Both the position numbers and the translations under genes were made by a program. From positions 1-52,615 of the forward strand of contig JAITGN010000121.1 of assembly GCA_031280565.1 (NCBI GenBank): a DNA stretch of 52,615 nucleotides. The letters are read 5' to 3'. Below, one piece after another: positions 20,812-29,012 of this stretch; the stretch's first letter is position 1; each line of letters begins with the position of its first letter. The notes beneath the pieces were generated by a model that was given only the letters and a program-made list of their open reading frames with translations, did not search any database and had not been told where the DNA came from. The DNA is from Accumulibacter sp. (GTDB lineage: Bacteria; Pseudomonadota; Gammaproteobacteria; Burkholderiales; Rhodocyclaceae).

Positions 20812-21588
20812 ATGGCATCCTGTTACAAGAAGAAGGTGGTAGAAAAAAAACTGGTGACCTCAAAGGCGGCCGCCAAACCTGTGGCAAAGAAAGTGGCAGC
20901 CAGTCCTGTAGCGAAAAAAACAGTTGCTAAGCCGGTTGCCGCCAAGCCTGTTGCTAAACCGGCCGCGAAACTGATGGCTAAACCGGCTGCCAGGCCGATA
21001 GTGAAAAAAGCGGCGGCGAAACCGGCAGTGAAGAAAGCAGTCGCAAAACCCGTGGCGCAAAAAGTGGCGGTCAAGCCGACAGTCAAAAAAACAACTGCCA
21101 AACCCGCAGCAAAGAGCGTGGCGGTCAAGCCAACAGCAAAAGCGACAGTGGTAAAGACTGTAGTAAAAAAAGCGGCCGCTAAACCTGTGGCGAAAAAGAT
21201 CGCGGCAAAACCGGCGGTCAAAAAAACAACTAAAACAACGGCCAAACCCGTAACAAAGAGCGTGGCGGCCAGGCCTGTGGCAAAGGCGACTAAACCGGCG
21301 GTAAAGAAAACGCCTGCCAAGCCCGTGGCGAAGAAAGCGGTGACTAAACCGGCGGCGAAAAGAACAACCACTAAATCAGTCGTCGCGCCCGCGACAAAAA
21401 AGGCAGCGGCCAAGCCTGCGGTAAAGAAAGCGCCGATCTCCAAAAGTGAAAGCAAGGCAGCAAGCACGCCTGCTGCCCAGACGCCTGCCGCTCAAGTCGT
21501 TCGTCCTTCAACAGCGGCAGCCCCAGGAGCGAAGACTGCGCTCAATCCAACGGGTAATTGGCCTTTTCCGACAGGGTCGCGTCCATAA
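20812..21588 (+). CDS. Histone H1-like Lys/Ala/Pro-rich protein
   Basis: ~258 aa of AAKPVAKK-type repeats; C-terminal tail LNPTGNWPFPTGSRP. Confidence 0.88.
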   Translation: MASCYKKKVVEKKLVTSKAAAKPVAKKVAASPVAKKTVAKPVAAKPVAKPAAKLMAKPAARPIVKKAAAKPAVKKAVAKPVAQKVAVKPTVKKTTAKPAAKSVAVKPTAKATVVKTVVKKAAAKPVAKKIAAKPAVKKTTKTTAKPVTKSVAARPVAKATKPAVKKTPAKPVAKKAVTKPAAKRTTTKSVVAPATKKAAAKPAVKKAPISKSESKAASTPAAQTPAAQVVRPSTAAAPGAKTALNPTGNWPFPTGSRP

Positions 21589-21614
21589 GTCCGCGGGACC
21601 GCCTCAAGGTAGTA

Positions 21615-21642
21615 AGGCATGGCAGTCCATGCCTTTTTTTTC
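21615..21642 (+). terminator. Rho-independent terminator after the H1-like gene
   Basis: AAGGCATGGcagtCCATGCCTTTTTTTT. Confidence 0.88.
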
Positions 21643-21966
21643 GCCTGCTGAACGAGAGAGAGGTTCATTGCTCGACAAATCGCCATGAACGGCATGAGGA
21701 AAATGTCGGGGTGTCCGCGACAGGCATGAGAAGTTTTGTAAGCAAGTCCCAAAACGCGCGATTATTGGCATTCTGGCGGATACGGGCACTGGCGATATCA
21801 TGCGTTCTTCTGGAAAGTCATATGGCCCGTTTTTCGGGAATTCCCCGTGGAGATGCCATTCATGTGCGCCATGCATGCGGATGTCCCCAGAATATTCACG
21901 GATGCCTGATTCGCTTCTTTTTTTCGAAAAAAGGATCTCCACGCGAAAACAGCGGGCCTTGCGCAT

Positions 21967-23247
21967 TCAGGAGAAAAGCCGGGCCACGCCTTCAGGGTTC
22001 GATGGAAAATAGAGATGCATATAACTTGCAGTGATGCGTTGGCGGCGGTAGATCGTTTCCCCCGCGCTGCCGTCGGGGCGCGTTGAAATGGTGAGCGGTT
22101 CGAGAGGAGTTTCGGCCCGCGAATAATGAAAAGCATGCCCGCGAACTATGCCCTCCGGCAGACGCGCTTCCTGCATGCCAAGCCCCGAAAGTTTTGATCG
22201 CATGATGACTTTCCCGGGGAGCAGGCCGCCCAGGGTGAATTCCTCTCTTCCGGTAGTGACGAGCGATTCGAAAAGCGTCATCATTCCGCCGCATTCGGCG
22301 AGCAAGGGCTTTCCAGTGTCGACATGCCGCGCGAGATCGTGCCAGAAGCCGCGATTTGCGGCAAGCGCATGACCATGGAGTTCTGGATAGCCGCCGGGCA
22401 GCCATACCGCATCGCAGGATGGAAGGCGGGAGGCGGCGAGCGGTGAAAAATATGTCAAATTCGCGCCAAGCCGTTTGAGGCAGTCGATATTGGCCGGATA
22501 GAGAAAACAGAATGCCGCATCGCGGGCGATGGCAATGGTCTTCCCTTTGAGCGTTCGGGAAAAAATCGGCGCTGGCGCGTCGGTGAACTCTACTGGCGCG
22601 GGCAATTCCGCAGCGGCTGTCGTTTCGAGATGCGCGGCCATGCGGTCGATTCGTTGTGCGAGCCCGCCGATTTCGGCCGCGGGCAATAGCCCGAGATGAC
22701 GTTCGGGCATGGCGCAGTCGATGTCGCGCGGGAGGTAGCCATGCCAGGCGATATCGGGCGGCAGGCTTTTTTCAATGAGCTCGGCATGGTATGCGCTGCC
22801 AAGCCGGTTTGCGAAAACGGCGGCGAGCGGTGTTTCGGGACGGTAATGTCTGAGACCGTAAGCGATTGCGCCGAAGCTGCCTGACATTCCAGAGCCGTCG
22901 ATGACTGCGAGTATCGGGAGAGAGCGCCGCGCCGCGAATTCAGCGACCGGAGGAGCACCATCGAAAATTCCCATGACGCCTTCAATGAGAATCAGATCGG
23001 CTGTGCGCGCGGCTTCGGCAAGCCTCCAGTCAATATCGGCATCGCCGCACATCCATACATCGAGATTATGACATGAATATCCACTTGCAACAGCGTGAAT
23101 TTGCGGATCAAGAAAATCCGGGCCGCATTTGAAAACCCGGACGGTGCGGCCAAGCCGCGTATGCAGGCGTGCAAGCGCGGCGGTAACGGTTGTTTTTCCC
23201 TGACCCGATGCGGGCGCGGCGACGAGAAAGGCAGGGCAGAAAGGCAT
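21967..23247 (-). CDS. cobB/cbiA: Cobyrinic acid a,c-diamide synthase
   Basis: MPFCPAFLVAAPASGQGKTTVTAALARLHTRLGRTVRVFKCGPDFLDPQIH; VWLPGGYPELHG; LLAECGGMMTL. Confidence 0.94.
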   Translation of the reverse strand: MPFCPAFLVAAPASGQGKTTVTAALARLHTRLGRTVRVFKCGPDFLDPQIHAVASGYSCHNLDVWMCGDADIDWRLAEAARTADLILIEGVMGIFDGAPPVAEFAARRSLPILAVIDGSGMSGSFGAIAYGLRHYRPETPLAAVFANRLGSAYHAELIEKSLPPDIAWHGYLPRDIDCAMPERHLGLLPAAEIGGLAQRIDRMAAHLETTAAAELPAPVEFTDAPAPIFSRTLKGKTIAIARDAAFCFLYPANIDCLKRLGANLTYFSPLAASRLPSCDAVWLPGGYPELHGHALAANRGFWHDLARHVDTGKPLLAECGGMMTLFESLVTTGREEFTLGGLLPGKVIMRSKLSGLGMQEARLPEGIVRGHAFHYSRAETPLEPLTISTRPDGSAGETIYRRQRITASYMHLYFPSNPEGVARLFS

Positions 23248-23251
23248 GGCG

Positions 23252-23902
23252 TTACCAGTCCAGACCGGGCATTGCCTTGACGCCTGCCTGGAAAGCGTGT
23301 TTGACCGATAACATATCCGTAACCGTGTCGGCCGCCGCGACAAGTTCTTTCGGTGCGGCGCGGCCGGTAATGACAACATGCTGCATTGAAGGACGGGTAG
23401 CGAGCGTATCAAGAACTTCGGAAAGTTCGAGCCACTGGTACTTGAAAACATAGGTCATTTCATCGAGAACGACCAGTCCGAATTCCGGGTTGGAGAGATA
23501 GGCGCGCGCCAGTTCCCATGCGGCGCGCGCCGCGGCGAACTCACGCGGCAGATCCTGTATTTCCCAGGTATAGCCTTCTCCTGTAATATGCCAGCGCAGG
23601 TTGTCTGGAATCACGGATTCAATGCGCCGGAAAAACGCGGTTTCTCCGGTATCAACGCGCCCTTTGACGAACTGAATGACGGCAACCTTCATTCCCTGAC
23701 CGAGCGCGCGGGCGACGACGCCGAACGCGGCCGACGATTTGCCTTTCCCGTTTCCCGTGTTGACAAGCAGTACACCGCGTTCTTTCTGGGCAGCGGCAAT
23801 GGCTTTGTCGACGATTTCTTTTTTTCGGGCCATTCTGATGGCGTGCTGTCCGAGTGCTCCTGTTCCGGAAAGATTTTCAGTAGTTTTTTTCCTGGAAGTC
23901 AT
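23252..23902 (-). CDS. cobO: Cob(I)yrinic acid a,c-diamide adenosyltransferase
   Basis: GVLLVNTGNGKGKSSAAFGVVARALGQGMKVAVIQFVKG; VVLDEMTY. Confidence 0.95.
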   Translation of the reverse strand: MTSRKKTTENLSGTGALGQHAIRMARKKEIVDKAIAAAQKERGVLLVNTGNGKGKSSAAFGVVARALGQGMKVAVIQFVKGRVDTGETAFFRRIESVIPDNLRWHITGEGYTWEIQDLPREFAAARAAWELARAYLSNPEFGLVVLDEMTYVFKYQWLELSEVLDTLATRPSMQHVVITGRAAPKELVAAADTVTDMLSVKHAFQAGVKAMPGLDW

Positions 23903-23927
23903 AATATGGGCCTTCTCCGTAAGGACG

Positions 23928-24701
23928 TCATTCCGGGACGACGCCGATTCGTCCCCGGCTTTCCAGAATTTCCAGCGGATAGCGGTAAAGGGATGACAAG
24001 TGTTCAGCAGTCAGCATCTCAATTGTATTCCCCAATGCTACTTTTCCATTGCCGTGGATCATCAGAATACGGTCACAATAGCGCCAGGCCATTCCTGGCT
24101 CATGCAACACCATAACGATGGCGGCGTTTTTTTCGCGGGCTTCTCTTGAAAAGAGTTCAAGCATGGCGATTTGGTATTTGATGTCAAGGTAAGCGATTGG
24201 TTCATCAAGAAAAAACAGACGGGGCGATTGTGCCAGCAGAGCCGCAATGGCTAGCCGCTGACGTTCGCCCCCCGAAAGTGACTGGATGTCGCGCTGATCG
24301 AATGTCATAAGGTCGACGGCGGCCAGCGCGTCACGGGCGATCTGGATATCTTTTTCACCTTCCCACTCCCAGCGTTCGAGGTGGGGATGGCGGCCGATCA
24401 GTACCGTTTCAAGCGCGGTCGCCGTAAAAGTATCGCCGCGCGCCTGGGGCAGCCAGCCGCGAACCAACGCGCTTTTTCGCGCGCCAAGGTCAGCGTAACG
24501 TTGTCCATCGATCAAGACGTTTCCCGTTTGTGATTGACGCAGACCGGCAAGCACGGACAGGAGCGTGGATTTTCCCACACCATTGCAACCGAGAATCGCG
24601 AGACGCTCTCCCGGATAAAGCTCCAGATCAAGGCTATGGCAGACCGCGATCCCGCCGATATCGACAGCGAGTTTTCTGGTTTCGAGCAGGGGACGCCACA
24701 T
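23928..24701 (-). CDS. btuD: ABC transporter ATP-binding protein (B12/siderophore type)
   Basis: GCNGVGKSTLLSVLAG, LSGGERQRLAIAALLAQ; operon with BtuC-like permease. Confidence 0.88.
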   Translation of the reverse strand: MWRPLLETRKLAVDIGGIAVCHSLDLELYPGERLAILGCNGVGKSTLLSVLAGLRQSQTGNVLIDGQRYADLGARKSALVRGWLPQARGDTFTATALETVLIGRHPHLERWEWEGEKDIQIARDALAAVDLMTFDQRDIQSLSGGERQRLAIAALLAQSPRLFFLDEPIAYLDIKYQIAMLELFSREAREKNAAIVMVLHEPGMAWRYCDRILMIHGNGKVALGNTIEMLTAEHLSSLYRYPLEILESRGRIGVVPE

Positions 24702-24702
24702 T

Positions 24703-25758
24703 TCAATGCCGTATTTGCGGGTTGCGCGCGAGGAGAAAAAGAAAAACCGGAACGCCGATCAGCGCTGTAAGTATGCCGACCGGCAACTGACGCGGGGCGA
24801 CCAATGCGCGAGCGAGCGTATCCGCGACCAAAAGCAGGCTGCCTCCGACGAGCGCGGACGCGGGAAGCAGCACACGTTGATCGTTTCCTGTCACGAAGCG
24901 GACAAGGTGCGGCACGATCAGTCCGACGAACCCGATGGAACCCGCCAATGTAACGGCGGTTGCCGTGGTCAGTGACGCGGCGAAGTAGACGCCATAGCGC
25001 AGAGGTCTGACCTGGACGCCGAGCATCTGCGCGACGGCATCGCCACGCGACAAAAGATTCAGTTCACGCGCGAAAGGAAGAATGGTCAGAAGCGTCGCGG
25101 CCAGAACAGTGAGCGCAAGATAGGGAGCGTTTGGCTGCGAAAGATCCCCCATAAGCCAGAAAAGCATGCCACGCAATTTATGATCCGGCGCGATCGAAAG
25201 CATCAGTGCGACACCCGCGCCGCAGCCCGCGGCGACGATGACGCCGGTCAAGAGCAGGCGTGTCCGCGTCCAGCTGCCGTCACCATGCGCCAAACCGAAG
25301 ACGAGCAGCATCGCTCCGAATGCGCCCAGAAAAGCGCCGCCGTTGACGGAGATCGCCGTAAAACCGGAAAGGATACCGAGAAGAGCGCCAATGCTTGCGC
25401 CGCCAGAAATGCCAAGAATATAGGGGTCGGCTAGCGGGTTGCGGAGCAGTACCTGCAAAAGCGCACCAGCGAGAGCCAAAAGGCCGCCGCATGCGAAACC
25501 GGCCAACGCGCGTGGCAAGCGCAGGCTGCGGATGACTTCAGCCGTTGTGCCTGTTTTTCCGTCCCAAAAAACGGAAACTACATCGGCAAGCGGAATATTG
25601 ATGCTTCCGATACCCAGAGCGAATACAAAGCTCGCGAGCGCCAGCACGGAAAGCGCGCCGAGGATGATCAGAGCGCGCCGCCTCGCCGGAATCGCCGGAT
25701 TATTGCGGCGAATAGCGGAATCCGGCGAACGCGTTAAATCCCAAGGTGTTGTATCCAT
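24703..25758 (-). CDS. btuC: FecCD/BtuC-family ABC permease
   Basis: LRLPRALAGFACGGLLALAGALLQVLLRNPLADPYILGISGGASIGALLGI; PHLVRFVTGNDQRVLLPASALVGGSLLLVADTLAR. Confidence 0.9.
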   Translation of the reverse strand: MDTTPWDLTRSPDSAIRRNNPAIPARRRALIILGALSVLALASFVFALGIGSINIPLADVVSVFWDGKTGTTAEVIRSLRLPRALAGFACGGLLALAGALLQVLLRNPLADPYILGISGGASIGALLGILSGFTAISVNGGAFLGAFGAMLLVFGLAHGDGSWTRTRLLLTGVIVAAGCGAGVALMLSIAPDHKLRGMLFWLMGDLSQPNAPYLALTVLAATLLTILPFARELNLLSRGDAVAQMLGVQVRPLRYGVYFAASLTTATAVTLAGSIGFVGLIVPHLVRFVTGNDQRVLLPASALVGGSLLLVADTLARALVAPRQLPVGILTALIGVPVFLFLLARNPQIRH

Positions 25759-27550
25759 AAACAGTTTCGTGTTTTTTGTCGAACAGATTATTGAGACGGG
25801 CTTCAAGCGAAAAATTCCGGTTGATTGCATAACGCGAGGTCAAATTGATGAGCGTGTAACCGCCCATTTCCGTCGCTTTCGTTTCACTATTATCGTTGAA
25901 GCGCCGTCCGCTGGTGATCAGCTCAATAGCGGCGCTTACCGCGCCCCAGCGTCTTCCGGCGGTCAGCGATACGCTGTTTCTCGTGCGGCGTCCAAGGCGT
26001 TTCCGCGTATCTTCATTGACCGCGTTGAGCCAGTCATAGGCGGCGCGCATGCTCCAATCACCGATATGGCCAGTATAAGCAAGCGTCATCCCCTCAAGGC
26101 GCGCTTTCGAAATGTTCATATAGCGGTTTGCTACGAAAGAATACTCTATCAGATTATCAAGACGGTTGCGGTACAGGGTCACAGACGTCGTATGCGCGCC
26201 TTTTTCCCAGAAAATGGCCGCTTCGGTGTTTCTCGCCGTTTCGGGCTTCAGATTGATATTGCCATAATTTGGAACGAACAGTTGATATACGGAAGGCGCT
26301 TTGAATGCCGTTCCATAACTTGTGTAAGCGCGCAAGGTTTTCGTCAGCTGATAACCGTAAGCCAGTGAATGGGTGGTTTTTTGTCCAAAACGGGAATTGT
26401 TGTCGCCGCGCGCGCTCGCTTGCCAGCGATGTGCACCGTAATGCCCCGACCATCCGGCGAGGAAGGATGTGGTGGAAATTTTCGGCGCTTGACTGTAATC
26501 GCGACGCGGAGAAGCATGCTGCTCCTGGTATTCGTAAGCGAACAACGCTTTCCCGAGCGCAGGCAGACGAATATCATTCTGCCAGCCAAGCTGGCGATTG
26601 ACGGTATTTAGCAACGCTCCCCCGGGCAGCCAGGTATCGAAAGTTCGCTGGATGTCTTCCGACTCGCCATATTGAAACCGGCTTGTCCAGGCGTCCAGAA
26701 TTTTGTTTCGGGAATAGATGCTCCACTGCGCTATTTTGAAACGGGTACGGTTATCGAAATTACCATTGGCAGGTTGATTACTGCTGTCGAAGCGGGTCAG
26801 TCCCTCGTTTTGGCGATAACTCAGACCCAGTTCGTGGCCTTTCGCGGGAAGAAAGGATAGCGAAGCGGCGGCACCGCCGTTGCGATAGGAGTCCTTGTCG
26901 GCATCGCGCTGCGTCGCGTGTTTTCGCGCCGAAACACTGTCCGACGAGGCATGATTGCCCTCAACCCAAAAGCGCCACTGTTCATTGCCGCCTGAAAGCG
27001 CCAAGGCGTTCTTGAGAGTGTTTCGAGTGCCGTAGCCGGCGAAGGCGTTCATCCTGAGTCCGGGTTCGCCGCGGCGCGTGAAAATCTGGATGACGCCGCC
27101 AATCGCATCGGCGCCGTACAGCGTGGATGCCGGCCCACGCAGAATTTCGATGCGCTCGATGCCCGCAAGCGGCAGAAAACGCAGGGGAGAACCTGAAAGA
27201 TCCATCGAATTCATGGAAATGCCGTCGACAAGTATCTTGGTCTGTTCCGGACGCGCGCCGCGAACATAAAAGCTGGTTTCCGTGCCCGGCCCGCCGCTGG
27301 TCGTCTGCTGGATGCCGGACTGTTTCGAAAGCAGATCGGCAATGCTTTCTTGCGCGCTGCGCTCAATTTCTTCGCGGTCAACGACTGTAATGTCGGAAAG
27401 CAGTTCGCTGGCGCGCGCGGGTTGCCGCGTAGCGGTGACAATAAGGGGGTCGAGTTCCTGTTCTGCCGCATTCACCGGAAATGCAAAAACTATCAGAAGC
27501 GCCATGATGAACCGGCTGGAACAGAAAGACATGGGATTATGTTTCTCCAT
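25700..27550 (-). CDS. btuB: TonB-dependent vitamin B12 receptor
   Basis: DPLIVTATRQPARASELLSDITVVDREEIERSAQESIADLLSKQSGIQ; IEILRGPASTLYGADAIGGVIQIFTR; C-terminal YNTLGFNAFAGFRYSPQ. ORF open further upstream but the ATG at 27550 fits. Confidence 0.92.
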   Translation of the reverse strand: MEKHNPMSFCSSRFIMALLIVFAFPVNAAEQELDPLIVTATRQPARASELLSDITVVDREEIERSAQESIADLLSKQSGIQQTTSGGPGTETSFYVRGARPEQTKILVDGISMNSMDLSGSPLRFLPLAGIERIEILRGPASTLYGADAIGGVIQIFTRRGEPGLRMNAFAGYGTRNTLKNALALSGGNEQWRFWVEGNHASSDSVSARKHATQRDADKDSYRNGGAAASLSFLPAKGHELGLSYRQNEGLTRFDSSNQPANGNFDNRTRFKIAQWSIYSRNKILDAWTSRFQYGESEDIQRTFDTWLPGGALLNTVNRQLGWQNDIRLPALGKALFAYEYQEQHASPRRDYSQAPKISTTSFLAGWSGHYGAHRWQASARGDNNSRFGQKTTHSLAYGYQLTKTLRAYTSYGTAFKAPSVYQLFVPNYGNINLKPETARNTEAAIFWEKGAHTTSVTLYRNRLDNLIEYSFVANRYMNISKARLEGMTLAYTGHIGDWSMRAAYDWLNAVNEDTRKRLGRRTRNSVSLTAGRRWGAVSAAIELITSGRRFNDNSETKATEMGGYTLINLTSRYAINRNFSLEARLNNLFDKKHETVYGYNTLGFNAFAGFRYSPQ

Positions 27551-27855
27551 AGGCCGGAAAAGCGTTTCCGCGAGACCGGCGAACAAAAAACGGAATGGCC
27601 GCGCGTCTGCACATCTTGCGGCACTATCCATACGGATTGCGGATTGCGCGAAAACCGGCGCTCTGCACTTGCAGAGCCTGAAACGCCGCGCATGCTTGTC
27701 TGAAACAGCGATGACGCAGTGAGCTTCCTTCGTTTGCACGCCAGGAATTGTGTTTCCTGGTAAACGCTTTCGGCTGATCGTCGCCAAATCCACCGTCAGT
27801 CCGGCTTTCCCGGCCATTCTTTTGAAAATGGCCCGAGTCGCCATTATAACGTACA
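27551..27855 (-). promoter_or_regulatory. Long structured btuB leader with putative -10 (TATAAT) at ~27844-27850
   Basis: Minus strand ACGTTATAATGG then GGCCATTttcaaaagAATGGCC, CCAGGAAacacaaTTCCTGG, GCTCTGCAagTGCAGAGC hairpins before the btuB ATG. Confidence 0.5.
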
Positions 27856-28107
27856 ACACAGTGATTTCGCCGATTCGGGAATTGGCGGTGAGTCGGCGGT
27901 GTTTCAAAAACAGCCGGCGGACAGTGGAAACAGGCGGCAAAGCGTGAAACTGGATTCCGGAAACGGCGAGTGGGAAACTTTATCCTGCGCCGGATTGCTT
28001 CCATAAAGTGTAGAACATGAAGATTGGCCTGAAATCTGACAAATTACATTCAAAATCGTTGCTTTGTCCTTGACTGGAGTCCTTTTTTGAAATTATAGTT
28101 GTCCGCT

Positions 28108-28335
28108 ATGCAACAGGTGCCCAGCGAACTTGATCGGCTCGACGAAAAAATCACTGACGTGATTTCTTTGTGTGGAACGCTTAAAACCGAAAACGCACAA
28201 CTGAAACAGCAACTCGCGGCGACTGAAAAAAACATAAAAGACCTTTCCGACCGCATGGCGTCCGCGCGGATACGGCTGGAGCAGCTTATTCTTCAACTGC
28301 CGGAGGACGGCCGTTTCGGGGGGCTGAAAGTCTGA
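28108..28335 (+). CDS. Small coiled-coil protein, ZapB/TIGR02449-like
   Basis: MQQVPSELDRLDEKITDVISLCGTLKTENAQLKQQLAATEKNIKDLSDRMASARIRLEQLILQLP, directly upstream of zapA. Confidence 0.72.
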   Translation: MQQVPSELDRLDEKITDVISLCGTLKTENAQLKQQLAATEKNIKDLSDRMASARIRLEQLILQLPEDGRFGGLKV

Positions 28336-28352
28336 ATCTGAAAGGACAGGTT

Positions 28353-28691
28353 ATGGCGGACGATGCCCAATATCTCGATGTTACCCTGCTGGATAAGGAA
28401 TACCGCGTGGTGTGCGCGCAAAACGAGCGGGATGATCTGCTGGCCGCGGTAGCCTATGTCGATGACAAAATGCGCGAGATTGCCGGAAAGTCGCGCAGCG
28501 CAGGGAATACTGAACGCATTGCTGTCATGGTGGCAATGAACATCGCGCACGAATTTCTGCGTTTCAGGATCAAAGCGGCGTCCGTATTGAAAAATAGCGA
28601 TCAGGGACTGGACAACGCCAATATCTTGCGTAAAATCTCCGAAATGGAGGGTAAGCTTGACGCGGTGCTGGGGAGCGGCAAGCTGCTATAA
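28353..28691 (+). CDS. zapA: Cell division protein ZapA
   Basis: LDVTLLDKEYRVVCAQNERDDLLAAVAYVDDKMREI...GNTERIAVMVAMNIAHEFL. Confidence 0.92.
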   Translation: MADDAQYLDVTLLDKEYRVVCAQNERDDLLAAVAYVDDKMREIAGKSRSAGNTERIAVMVAMNIAHEFLRFRIKAASVLKNSDQGLDNANILRKISEMEGKLDAVLGSGKLL

Positions 28692-28714
28692 ACATGTTGT
28701 AACCTCCGCGGTTT

Positions 28715-28895
28715 TGTTCCTGCGGTGTTGTTCAGGCCATATATTCCTTGGACCAATATTGCCAGGCGTCGACCGCCAACCATGGAAGCCGCTGTTGTGC
28801 TTTCCCCTCTGTCGGGAAAACCTGATGCGGAAGGAAAGCGGTCTCTCTGAACTCTAGAGTTCAGGATGCCGGTCTGGCGGCACCTGCGGGAACTC
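28715..28895 (+). ncRNA. ssrS: 6S RNA
   Basis: Position immediately 3' of zapA; closing stem TTCCTGCGG-TG (28718-) with CA-C-CTGCGGGAA (to 28893); betaproteobacterial-looking CTGCGGTGTTGTTCAGGCCATATATTCCTTG and GAACTCTAGAGTTCAGGATGCCGG. Confidence 0.82.
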
Positions 28896-28907
28896 CCGGC
28901 ATAAACT

Positions 28908-28938
28908 GCGCGGACAGATGTCCGCGCGTTTTTTTTCC
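28908..28938 (+). terminator. Rho-independent terminator downstream of 6S RNA
   Basis: GCGCGGACAgatgTCCGCGCGTTTTTTTT. Confidence 0.88.
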
Positions 28939-29012
28939 GTATAACTTCCGCGCCTTCAATCGCATCATGTCACGGGAGGCATGGACTCATTGTTCTTGTT
29001 CGCTATTTCGGG

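Noticed and set aside
20823-21467. 214-aa minus-strand ORF opposite the H1-like gene
   Set aside because: Antisense mirror of Lys/Ala/Pro repeat codons; low-complexity artefact.
27551-27990. Canonical cobalamin riboswitch upstream of btuB
   Set aside because: Searched both strands by eye for GCCACTG and AGYCAGGAGACCTGCC-like boxes; none convincing.
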